This document shows positions 44,560 through 52,437 of a DNA stretch of 64,000 nt, in pieces. The DNA lies in NCBI GenBank assembly GCA_964437415.1, contig CAYTGN010000017.1, positions 17,248 through 81,247 of the forward strand, read 5' to 3'. The stretch is from CADEDV01 sp964437415 (lineage in GTDB: Bacteria > Bacteroidota > Bacteroidia > Chitinophagales > Chitinophagaceae). A program made the translations under genes and the position numbers. The notes under the pieces are model-generated. The model saw only the letters and a list, made by a program, of their open reading frames with translations. It ran no database searches and was not told the origin of the DNA. Position 1 is the stretch's first letter, and each line of letters opens with the position of its first letter.

Positions 44560-46251
44560 CTAAAAATCAAATTCCCTTCTGTGCATATTCCAGCGGATGC
44601 CCACGGTGACAACAGAAGTATTTGCCGACTGCAACGGCGCTGTTTTGGTTTCCTGTCTGCGATATAATGCATTCAGCTCAAGAAAAAGATTTTCTTTCCA
44701 CTCATACGATAAAAGAAAAGAGGTGTAGAGCACATTGGTCTTCCAGCCGCTGCCGATATTAAATCCGTAGTCCATCGTTCTGTAGGGTGGAACACTTGGC
44801 AAAAAGATATTGCTGCCATAGCTGACAGCGCCGGAATCCCTGCCCTGCTGGTAATAAATAAATTTGGCCACCGCCAGCCATTTCGGCGCCGGCTGATAGC
44901 GGGCAATGCCAATGAATTCTTTAAAATTGGCCATCAGCGGATGCGCCATCGGCTGATTGTAGTGAGTGTAATTAGCAACTGAATCACGGTGCGAATAAGT
45001 GAAAGGACGAACCCTGTTATGCTCCACCTGCAGGTCAAGGTTTTTGATATTGAAAGCATCAATATATTTTGCCCCCAACTGGATACCCCATTTGTTGGCC
45101 CACCAGCCGCGGCTTTTAGTTATTTCAGAAAGCAGGAATTCATCCAATGAAAGTTGTCCATACGCCTGGAAGCGTTTTGCCACATTGGCTTTGAAATCCA
45201 GGCCCACAATGGAATTATCAAAGCTTCCATTTTGTTGTTCGATGGAACGATAAAAGATGATGGGATTAAGATAGCTGAAATCAAACCGGTCCTTGCGGCC
45301 AAATATCACTCCTTCAAACAAACCGATATTGAGCCATTTATTGATTGCCACATCCAGGTGGTGCATTGCCACATATTTTTTGGGCAGCAACTGGTCGCCT
45401 CCCGGAATTTCAGCCGGTGTGACTTCCATAAAAAGGTTTTGGTAATTAAGTTTCCAAATCCTTGTGTTGAGTTTCAGGAAAAGGGCATTGTTGCTGAAAT
45501 CACTCAGGAACAAACTGCGATGTCCGTTGCCGATAAAATTTTTATCGTAACCAAAGGTGATGTCAATGTACTTGGCCGCATTAAAAGAAAAATATCCCCT
45601 TGCATCAAAATAATCCACACCGCCCGCTGCTTTGAAAGGTTTATAAAAACCATTACCCGGTACTGCTTTCCTGTCGCTGATCCATTGCTGCACATACATG
45701 GGTGGCCGTTCCTGGTTATCGGTGAGATAAGCGGCAAAACCGATCTTGTTGGCTATCCGGCCCCGCAGGGCAACTCCTCTTGTATTTTGAAACAGGTGCT
45801 GGTCATTATTATTTTCTTTTGAAACGGTATATTGAAAAACCGGGTTGATAATAAGGTCAAAATCCTTCACATGCACTTCATATAGGTTGGCCGGGGTCTG
45901 GTAAAATCTTTTCCCTATGGGCTTTTTGCTTTTGAATTTCCCCGGATCATTGTTTACATACCTAAAGTACTCCTGGTTGTTCAGCATCATGCTGCGCAGG
46001 TTGTACCCGTCCACATTGGACATGCTGACATCATTTTTATAATACGCATCAATAGCCTTTTGTATAAAATGCCTGCGGCTGTAGTATTTCGTTTTGGAAA
46101 AATTATAGACCGAATCCGTTCCAGCCAAAATTTCCAGCCTGTCCAATAAAATATTCTGTTTATCTCCCTGGTGCAAAAAAGTGGTCTGCGAGGCAGCCAT
46201 GAAAGGACAAAAAATCAACAGCAGTCTTACAAGGGTTTGTTTAAATTGCAT
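44560..46251 (-). CDS. RemB-like outer-membrane protein
   Basis: 563 aa from MQFKQTLVRLLLIFCPFMAASQ, a clear signal peptide; an earlier ATG 27 codons upstream would place that signal inside the protein. The remainder is a beta-rich outer-membrane protein: alternating aromatic strands such as YFSFNAAKYIDITFGYDKNFIGNGHRSLFLSD, RIWKLNYQNLFMEV in part, and a C-terminus ending in aromatic Phe. The pattern resembles the Flavobacterium gliding protein RemB and the Wzi/capsule-assembly barrel group. Divergent to pyrC with 31 bp between start codons. Role in surface motility or polysaccharide attachment is inferred from family only. Confidence 0.72.
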   Translation of the reverse strand: MQFKQTLVRLLLIFCPFMAASQTTFLHQGDKQNILLDRLEILAGTDSVYNFSKTKYYSRRHFIQKAIDAYYKNDVSMSNVDGYNLRSMMLNNQEYFRYVNNDPGKFKSKKPIGKRFYQTPANLYEVHVKDFDLIINPVFQYTVSKENNNDQHLFQNTRGVALRGRIANKIGFAAYLTDNQERPPMYVQQWISDRKAVPGNGFYKPFKAAGGVDYFDARGYFSFNAAKYIDITFGYDKNFIGNGHRSLFLSDFSNNALFLKLNTRIWKLNYQNLFMEVTPAEIPGGDQLLPKKYVAMHHLDVAINKWLNIGLFEGVIFGRKDRFDFSYLNPIIFYRSIEQQNGSFDNSIVGLDFKANVAKRFQAYGQLSLDEFLLSEITKSRGWWANKWGIQLGAKYIDAFNIKNLDLQVEHNRVRPFTYSHRDSVANYTHYNQPMAHPLMANFKEFIGIARYQPAPKWLAVAKFIYYQQGRDSGAVSYGSNIFLPSVPPYRTMDYGFNIGSGWKTNVLYTSFLLSYEWKENLFLELNALYRRQETKTAPLQSANTSVVTVGIRWNMHRREFDF

Positions 46252-46282
46252 GCGTTCAGGATTCAGTTTAAGAGAACAAAGT

Positions 46283-47662
46283 ATGCAAAAATATCTGATA
46301 AAAGCGATACAGGTTGTCAACGAAGGTAGCATTCAGACAGCCGATGTATTCATTGCAAATGGCAGGATCGAAAAGATAGCAACTCAGGTAAACAATGCCG
46401 GCGCAGGTTACACAGAAATCAATGGAGAAGGCAAATACCTGCTGCCGGGGGCGATAGATGACCAGGTGCATTTCCGGGAACCGGGACTTACTCACAAAGC
46501 CACTATCTACACCGAAGCCAAAGCCGCCGTGGCGGGAGGTGTCACCAGTTTTATGGAAATGCCCAACACCATCCCCAATGCACTGACACAGGAATTGCTG
46601 GAAGACAAATATGCTATCGCTTCCCGCAATTCACTCGCCAATTATTCTTTTTACATGGGCACCGGCAATGACAATGCGGATGAAGTGCTGAAAACAAATG
46701 ATAAGAAAAAAGACATCTGCGGCATCAAGATTTTCATGGGCTCCAGCACGGGCAATATGCTGGTGGATAATCCTAACACTTTAGATAAAGTGTTTCGGGA
46801 AAGTGAACTGCTCATTGCCACGCATTGCGAAGATGAAAAGATCATCCGGCAAAACTTAGAGAAGCTGAAAGCAACAGGAAGGGAGCTAACCGCTGCCGAT
46901 CATCCCATTATCCGGGATGAAGAAGCCTGTTATGAATCTTCCTTATATGCTATCCAGATCGCCAAGAAATATAACACCCGGCTACACATCCTCCATATCA
47001 GCACCGAAAAAGAATTACAGCTCTTCACCAATATGTTCCCGCTGAAGGACAAACGTATCACCGCAGAAGTGTGTGTGCATCATCTTCATTTTACCAGCGA
47101 TGATTATGAGATACTGGGCAACCGTATCAAATGTAATCCTGCTATTAAGGCCCCGCATAACCGGGAAGCATTGTGGAATGCATTGCTCGCCGACCGGCTG
47201 GATGTGATCGCCACTGATCATGCACCGCATACGATGGAAGAAAAGATGCCCTCACTCCCCCCTTTGGAGGGAGCCGGAGGGAGGTCTACCTATGAAAGAG
47301 CACATGCGGGTCTTCCTTTAGTGCAGCATTCATTGCCCCTGATGCTTTACTATTATAAGCAGGGAAAAATTTCTTTGGAAAAGATCGTGCAGAAGATGAG
47401 CCATGCTGTTGCGGATTGTTTCCAGGTAAAAGACAGGGGTTATATTCGTGAGGGCTATCATGCAGACCTGGTGATTATAGACATGAACAAAGAACAGACC
47501 GTAAGCAAAGAGAGTATTCTCTGCAAATGCGGCTGGAGTCCGTTTGAAGGCTTTTCGTTTCCTGCTTCGGTCACACATACATTTATAAACGGGTTTTTAG
47601 TATATGGAAACGGGACCTGGGATGAATCCCAGATGGGGCAACGGTTAAAATTCGACAGGTGA
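46283..47662 (+). CDS. pyrC: Dihydroorotase
   Basis: 459 aa from MQKYLIKAIQVV; longer starts run back into the divergent gene. Amidohydrolase fold: IDDQVHFREPGLTHKATI, FMEMPNTIPNA, IKIFMGSSTGNM, HCEDEKII, LHILHIST, VCVHHLHF and VIATDHAPHT. It catalyses cyclisation of carbamoyl-aspartate in pyrimidine synthesis. The classical metal motif HxH is QVH here (Gln61, His63), a form I recall from other Bacteroidota enzymes. After DHAPHTMEEK an insertion of 14 residues (323-336, PSLPPLEGAGGRST) is encoded by a palindromic repeat (47249-47290). Other pyr genes are absent from the window. Confidence 0.88.
   Translation: MQKYLIKAIQVVNEGSIQTADVFIANGRIEKIATQVNNAGAGYTEINGEGKYLLPGAIDDQVHFREPGLTHKATIYTEAKAAVAGGVTSFMEMPNTIPNALTQELLEDKYAIASRNSLANYSFYMGTGNDNADEVLKTNDKKKDICGIKIFMGSSTGNMLVDNPNTLDKVFRESELLIATHCEDEKIIRQNLEKLKATGRELTAADHPIIRDEEACYESSLYAIQIAKKYNTRLHILHISTEKELQLFTNMFPLKDKRITAEVCVHHLHFTSDDYEILGNRIKCNPAIKAPHNREALWNALLADRLDVIATDHAPHTMEEKMPSLPPLEGAGGRSTYERAHAGLPLVQHSLPLMLYYYKQGKISLEKIVQKMSHAVADCFQVKDRGYIREGYHADLVIIDMNKEQTVSKESILCKCGWSPFEGFSFPASVTHTFINGFLVYGNGTWDESQMGQRLKFDR
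47249..47290. repeat. Palindromic element inserted in frame in pyrC
   Basis: A 42-bp C-then-G-rich block: CTCCC (47255-47259) opposite GGGAG (47268-47272) around the core CCCTTTGG, followed by GCCGGAGGGAGG. It encodes PSLPPLEGAGGRST in pyrC, where the family normally goes from EEK straight to Tyr. The sequence resembles a mobile palindromic repeat seen between genes in Chitinophagaceae genomes (from memory). Confidence 0.6.
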
Positions 47663-47666
47663 AGGC

Positions 47667-47846
47667 GGAACGCAGATTATTATGATGGTTATGATGTTTT
47701 ATTATTCAATCTGTGCCGATCTTAAGAATCTTAAAAATCTGTGTTCTAAACAACCTTGCAAAAGACGGAATGCAGATTATTATTATAGTTATGATGTTTT
47801 GTGAATTAATCTGCGCTGATCTTAATAATCTTAAAAATCTGCGTTC
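47667..47846. repeat. Two tandem copies of a 100-bp element with inverted ends
   Basis: Copy 1 spans 47667-47746 and copy 2 47767-47846, exactly 100 bp apart. Each begins GGAACGCAGATT (copy 2 GGAATGCAGATT) and ends AATCTGTGTTC or AATCTGCGTTC, the reverse complement of its start, so each can fold back on itself. Shared inner parts include TTATGATGTTTT and AATCTTAAAAATCTG. The repeat period continues into CAACCATGCAA, where copy 2 supplies the ATG of the MutS-like gene and copy 1 has CAACCTTGCAA. Confidence 0.8.
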
Positions 47847-47855
47847 TAATCAACC

Positions 47856-49172
47856 ATGCAAATTGATAAAATATCTTTCGGCGATATTTCCATCTTCCAC
47901 CACGAAGAGGAGTTTTCCATTTTTCATAAACTGAATTTCACCAGGACCGTTGGCGGGAAAGAGTGGCTGCGCAAATTTTTCAGCGAGCCGCACAATGATA
48001 TCAAAAAAATAAAAGGCACCCAGCGGGTCATCCGCACCCTGATGGAACATGTGAAAGACTGGCCCGATGACATCAGCAACGGCACCATCCTGGTGATGGA
48101 TAAGTTCATGGATTATGCATTGGACCCTGTGCCTGAAAGACCTAATTCATTCAACAGCCTTATTTATAAATGGCTGCATAGCGAGGATTATTCCATGGTG
48201 AAATATTCGGTGACTCATTTCGCCGATTTTTTCCGTGGGTTAAAAAATATAGCAGCGCTGCTCGAAGACCTTGACCTCCCTCCCAATATCAAACTTTATA
48301 TTGAACGCATCAGTGGGATGCTGAAAGAACCGCCCTTGCAAAAACTATCGGAAACAACCTCCGGTCAGAAATTTTCCGCCAGCGAAAACCTTTATTACGG
48401 TTTTCATTTGCGAGGCCGCTATCGCAACAACATCCTGGAGTTGATAGATATTTTCAGTCGCCTGGATGCCTGGTATTCGATGGCGGTGGCGGTAAAAACA
48501 TACCAGCTCAGTTTCCCTGAATTTGTAGAACAGGAAACAGCGATGGTGGAAGCGAAAGGGCTTTATCATATCCTCATTCCCAGGCCAGTGGCCTATGACC
48601 TGCAAATGAACCCCGATCATAATTTCCTGTTCCTGACCGGGGCCAATATGGCAGGCAAAAGCACCCTGATCAAAGCCGTGGGTTCTGCCGTTTTCCTGGC
48701 ACATATCGGCATGGGTGTGCCGGCGGCAAACATGAAGCTGACCTTATTTGATGGCTTGCTGAGTAATATCAACGTGGTGGACAATATTGCCAAAGGAGAA
48801 AGCTTTTTCTTCAATGAAGTGCAGCGCATCAAAAACACAATAGAAAAAGTGAACACCGGCAAAAAATGGCTGGTGCTGATTGATGAATTGTTCAAAGGCA
48901 CCAATGTGCAGGATGCTATGAAATGTTCCACCACGGTCATCAAGGGTTTGATAAAGATCAAAAACTCCCTGTTTATCCTTTCCACTCACCTTTATGAGAT
49001 CGGTGAAGAACTGAAAAACTATCCAAATATTTCGTTCCGGTATTTTGAGACCAATGTAAAAGACGACCAGCTTGAATTCACCTACCAGTTAAAAGAAGGC
49101 ATCAGTAATGACCGGATTGGGTATGTGATTCTGAAAAGAGAAAAAGTGGTGGATATGCTGGAAAAATTATGA
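47856..49172 (+). CDS. Short MutS-like ATPase
   Basis: 438 aa, half the size of MutS. It starts with a shortened core/lever region (KLNFTRTVGGKEWLRKFFSEP corresponds to the start of MutS domain III) and ends with the full ATPase domain: Walker A TGANMAGKST near residue 262, SFFFNEVQRI, Walker B WLVLIDELFKGT and FILSTHLYE. The mismatch-reading domain I and the connector are missing, so it is not a canonical mismatch repair protein. Family members of this kind may act on DNA structure or recombination. The ATG lies in the second copy of a 100-bp repeat. Followed by palindromes at 49181-49251. Confidence 0.82.
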   Translation: MQIDKISFGDISIFHHEEEFSIFHKLNFTRTVGGKEWLRKFFSEPHNDIKKIKGTQRVIRTLMEHVKDWPDDISNGTILVMDKFMDYALDPVPERPNSFNSLIYKWLHSEDYSMVKYSVTHFADFFRGLKNIAALLEDLDLPPNIKLYIERISGMLKEPPLQKLSETTSGQKFSASENLYYGFHLRGRYRNNILELIDIFSRLDAWYSMAVAVKTYQLSFPEFVEQETAMVEAKGLYHILIPRPVAYDLQMNPDHNFLFLTGANMAGKSTLIKAVGSAVFLAHIGMGVPAANMKLTLFDGLLSNINVVDNIAKGESFFFNEVQRIKNTIEKVNTGKKWLVLIDELFKGTNVQDAMKCSTTVIKGLIKIKNSLFILSTHLYEIGEELKNYPNISFRYFETNVKDDQLEFTYQLKEGISNDRIGYVILKREKVVDMLEKL

Positions 49173-49180
49173 AAGCTTTT

Positions 49181-49251
49181 CAAGGTTGCCGACCTTGCAA
49201 CAGCATTTTCGGTTTATGATACAGCACTCTTAAAGGTTGGCAACCTTTTTT
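49181..49251. terminator. Palindromic repeats, second one terminator-like
   Basis: CAAGGT/ACCTTG arms at 49181-49197, then AAAGGTTG-G-CAACCTTT at 49233-49249 followed by further T residues and TAACGCC. The second hairpin with T-run lies 60-80 bp after the MutS-like stop and could end that transcript. Both also belong to the AAGGTTGGCAACCTT repeat family that recurs at the right edge of the window (63905 and 63985). Confidence 0.5.
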
Positions 49252-49355
49252 AACGCCTCATTGGGTAAATTCCGGCTTAAAGACCGCTTTCTGTCAAAAT
49301 CGGATTTTACAGGTTTCTGCCAATATCGTAATTTGGCATTTGCAAAAAACCATCT

Positions 49356-50528
49356 ATGTCAACAGCACAGGGCACTCCATCTCCCGGCGCCTCCACAATT
49401 ATGAGAAATATTCTTGTTGGGGTCACCACCACTGTTTTAGGCTCAACTGCCATTTATTTTCTTGGATTTCATAACCGGGGCGGTAAAAGCGGTCCTTCAG
49501 CAGCAGAGAACCTGCTGGTGATGAAAGAAGTGACCACCAAAGCATGGAAATCATATGTGACCACCGATAATATTTACTATAAAAATCTGTTGAGCATCAA
49601 TAAAGATTTCCAGGAATCGCCTGATCTTGAACTGTACAAACAGGATGTTACAAAAGAAGCTGACCGCTTCCGGAAAGATGTGGACGATCTGCTGAAAGAA
49701 GAAAACTTAGACAAGACTTTCGCCTCCATGCTGAGCAGGAGGCTCGAAAGAGAAAAAGAAGCGCTGGATAAAATGACTGATTATGTTGAAGCCATACAGC
49801 GGCTGCAGCGATCAGAACTTGGGGAAAAAGAAGTGATGGAAAAAGCAAACGAAGAAGGAAAAAAATTTGAAAAATATAGCAAGACAGCGGTTGAAAGAGC
49901 CGCCACCGAAGTGGAAGATATTGCCAAAACACTTGCTGAACGATATGGCCAGGCATTTTCCCTCAGTGATTTTCTTTTTTATAACGATTATAAAAAAACA
50001 CAAACCGCGGGAAATAATAATAATAATCAACCCGGAGAAAATAACAGTAACACTAACATCGGCAGTACAGAAACAAATCAACCCACGAATAATACCAATC
50101 AGCAGCCTGTGCCCTCTGATGCCGATAACCGTGTGGTAGCAACAGATAATAACAATGGCAGTGGCAAGAGTTCCGGGAATAAGCAACCCCGTCAAACCGG
50201 GAATACGGAAAATGACCGGGAAGAACCGAACAAACGCCCTGTTGTGACCGAAAACATGCTGGCCGGCAACTGGGTGACCAGCGGCGCCTACCTGAGTTTT
50301 GAAAAAGGTGCCAAATTTTCCTGGGATGTGACCACCACCGGCGACCATGCCTGCGGTCCCTGGCAGGTGAAAAATGGACAACTGCACATGAAAGCCACCC
50401 ATGCCAATAATGGCCAGCAGGCCACCTGGGTGTTCAACCTTTCCAACGTATCACGCAATGAATTCACGATGACACTGAATGTGCAGCCTTATACCAGCTA
50501 TTACCTGACAAGAAATACCGGCAATTAA
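49356..50528 (+). CDS. Membrane-anchored protein with coiled-coil and lipocalin-like C-terminus (array member 1)
   Basis: 390 aa, no known family recognised. Order: short polar N-terminus, one membrane segment (about 20-42, ILVGVTTTVLGSTAIYFLG), a long charged helical region (about 50-205) starting TTKAWKSYVTTDNIYYKNLL, an Asn/Gln/Gly-rich low-complexity linker (about 222-300), and a C-terminal beta domain of ~90 residues (MLAGNWVTSGAYLSFEKGAKFSW, GPWQVKNGQLHM) resembling the lipocalin-like 'GxW' fold. It is the first of three tandem paralogues; member 2 starts 85 bp on. Probably anchored in the inner membrane with the bulk on one side. Confidence 0.75.
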   Translation: MSTAQGTPSPGASTIMRNILVGVTTTVLGSTAIYFLGFHNRGGKSGPSAAENLLVMKEVTTKAWKSYVTTDNIYYKNLLSINKDFQESPDLELYKQDVTKEADRFRKDVDDLLKEENLDKTFASMLSRRLEREKEALDKMTDYVEAIQRLQRSELGEKEVMEKANEEGKKFEKYSKTAVERAATEVEDIAKTLAERYGQAFSLSDFLFYNDYKKTQTAGNNNNNQPGENNSNTNIGSTETNQPTNNTNQQPVPSDADNRVVATDNNNGSGKSSGNKQPRQTGNTENDREEPNKRPVVTENMLAGNWVTSGAYLSFEKGAKFSWDVTTTGDHACGPWQVKNGQLHMKATHANNGQQATWVFNLSNVSRNEFTMTLNVQPYTSYYLTRNTGN

Positions 50529-50613
50529 GCCATTAAACCAGGTTCCCGGAAATTGTTATTGCCTGTAATATTCCTATATTGGCAGCAGCAAATTCAATCA
50601 AAACCTAAACATT

Positions 50614-51432
50614 ATGGGCGGGGTTCCATCCGGCGGCAGCACCTGGAAAAATGTGATCATCGGTGTGCTCACCACTGTATCAGCGTATGTCATCGTTCAT
50701 TTTCTTTTCATCAATAAGGATAAGAACAAAGCCAAAGCGGCTACCCTTGAAGCATGGGAGTCGCTGATACGGTATGAAGAACTTTTCACAGAAAATTATT
50801 ACGGCGCCTTTTGCATTGAAGATAAAGAAGAGCAGCTTGAAGCGCTGATCTATGAAAAAGATCAGTTGATAAAGAATTATATCCTGCTAAGTGAAAAGGA
50901 TAATATTGATAACGACCTTGCTTCTTTTTCCACCAGGGCCGCCGGCAATGCATCGGCCGAAAAAAAGATGCTGGAAAGATACCTTGCCGATTACAAACAG
51001 GTGAACCCTTATGAACCTTTTGCAGATAAAGAGTTAGACCGCATAGACAGTCTCTATGCGTCCAAGATGGAAGCAATAAGGACAAGAGATTCCTCTTCAT
51101 TCAACACTATCTTTCGCAACCTGACCAAAAAATATGGCAACAAGTTCAAAGGAGCTTCTCCGGCAAGAGCTTTCACGCAATCTGACCTTGCGGGGGTTTG
51201 GAAAGAAACAGGGATTGCCAAAACCTTTAACCTGAAAGAAGATGGCCGTTTTTCAATGAGCATGGAAGGAAAAGACTATCCCGGCGACTGGAAACTTACT
51301 GACAAAAAGGCTACACTTACTTTTGATGATGGTAGCGGCTCCATAGAATTGCATATCATCCGCTTCAACCCTGCTTATTTTTATTTTACCATGAACGACC
51401 AGGAAAACGAAAGGCTCTGCTGCAAAAAATGA
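50614..51432 (+). CDS. Membrane-anchored protein with lipocalin-like C-terminus (array member 2)
   Basis: 272 aa. Same plan as member 1 but without the Asn-rich linker: membrane segment at about 12-31 (VIIGVLTTVSAYVIVHFLF), helical region opening TLEAWESLIRYEELFTENYYG and running to about 180, then a beta domain with SDLAGVWKETGIAKTFNLKE, FSMSMEGKDYPGDWKL and ATLTFDDGSG. It ends in a Cys-Cys-Lys-Lys tail. Paralogy rests on shared order, membrane segment wording (GVLTTV versus GVTTTV) and the KAW/EAW motif after it. Function unknown. Confidence 0.75.
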   Translation: MGGVPSGGSTWKNVIIGVLTTVSAYVIVHFLFINKDKNKAKAATLEAWESLIRYEELFTENYYGAFCIEDKEEQLEALIYEKDQLIKNYILLSEKDNIDNDLASFSTRAAGNASAEKKMLERYLADYKQVNPYEPFADKELDRIDSLYASKMEAIRTRDSSSFNTIFRNLTKKYGNKFKGASPARAFTQSDLAGVWKETGIAKTFNLKEDGRFSMSMEGKDYPGDWKLTDKKATLTFDDGSGSIELHIIRFNPAYFYFTMNDQENERLCCKK

Positions 51433-51472
51433 GAACATCTGTTTCATACTTCAATGTTTAACAAGACCCGCT

Positions 51473-52402
51473 ATGGCAGGGAATAAGAAAAGGTTTTCGG
51501 GTATTATCAATACGGTGAAGGTCGTGTTGCCGGGAATCATTGTTTCACTCATCGGCGGCACTGCCGGGGTTTTGCTATTTAATAACCCGGAAAAGATAAA
51601 AGGCAGGGCCACCCAGGCTGCCTGGCATGCGGTGATCCAGTATGAAAAGATCTATGATAATAATATCATCAGCACGGCCCGTTATGCCAGCACTGAAACC
51701 ATCGCCGGTCTGAAACAATACAAGGACGACCTGATGCACCAGATACAGATGCTGACGGAGAACTACAGGAACATCAAAGAAGAAAGCAATATTGACAGCC
51801 GTCTGCTGGCCATCATCAACTGCAAGACGGACACCTATAACCAGGTACACCGTCTTACAGATGTTTACCTGGACAGTATGGTTAAGCTTGCCGAAAATCC
51901 CGCCTATTATATTCCTGAAGAAAAAACTGATACGGACAGCAGCTACAACAGCAAATTGCTGGCAGCTTCACTGGAGATCATGAATGCCTATAATCGGCGG
52001 CGAATGCACCTGATTGACAGGGACAGCTCCACCATCAGTAATATCCTGGAACAACTGACACAATCTTACAGCCGGCTGCTTTATACATTCCGGTTTACCA
52101 AGCGACTTCCCGATGAGTATAAAAGAACTTTACAAAATATTATAGGAGACTGGGACCTCCTCTTCACCGGCGAAAAACTTTCACTGAACAGCGACCATAG
52201 CGGAACATTGGTAAGTGACGGGTACAGCAACAAAGGCTCCTGGCAATTAGATAAAGACTATAAACTTGTACTAACCACTGCGGCAGGTGACTCAGCTTAT
52301 ACCTTTCATGTATTAAATGTATCTGCCAGCACTATCCGGCTGGCAGTAAATGACAGTATGCATGTGGTTGGATACAAACAAGTGCTTCGCAGCGATGAAT
52401 GA
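51473..52402 (+). CDS. Membrane-anchored protein with lipocalin-like C-terminus (array member 3)
   Basis: 309 aa. Basic start MAGNKKRF, membrane segment at about 15-37 (VVLPGIIVSLIGGTAGVLLF), helical region opening TQAAWHAVIQYEKIYDNNII (compare the same position in members 1 and 2), and a C-terminal beta domain IIGDWDLLFTGEKLSLNSDH, KGSWQLDKDYKLVLTT. 40 bp behind member 2 and 35 bp before the yifB start, so the array may be co-transcribed with yifB. No enzyme motif is seen in any of the three. Confidence 0.75.
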   Translation: MAGNKKRFSGIINTVKVVLPGIIVSLIGGTAGVLLFNNPEKIKGRATQAAWHAVIQYEKIYDNNIISTARYASTETIAGLKQYKDDLMHQIQMLTENYRNIKEESNIDSRLLAIINCKTDTYNQVHRLTDVYLDSMVKLAENPAYYIPEEKTDTDSSYNSKLLAASLEIMNAYNRRRMHLIDRDSSTISNILEQLTQSYSRLLYTFRFTKRLPDEYKRTLQNIIGDWDLLFTGEKLSLNSDHSGTLVSDGYSNKGSWQLDKDYKLVLTTAAGDSAYTFHVLNVSASTIRLAVNDSMHVVGYKQVLRSDE

Positions 52403-52437
52403 CCCTTCTGCATGATTATTTTTTCTACCTTCAAACC

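Noticed and set aside
47667..47846. CRISPR-like array
   Set aside because: Only two units with a 100-bp period, each with inverted ends and almost identical 'spacer' sequence; no cas genes. It is a tandem repeat.
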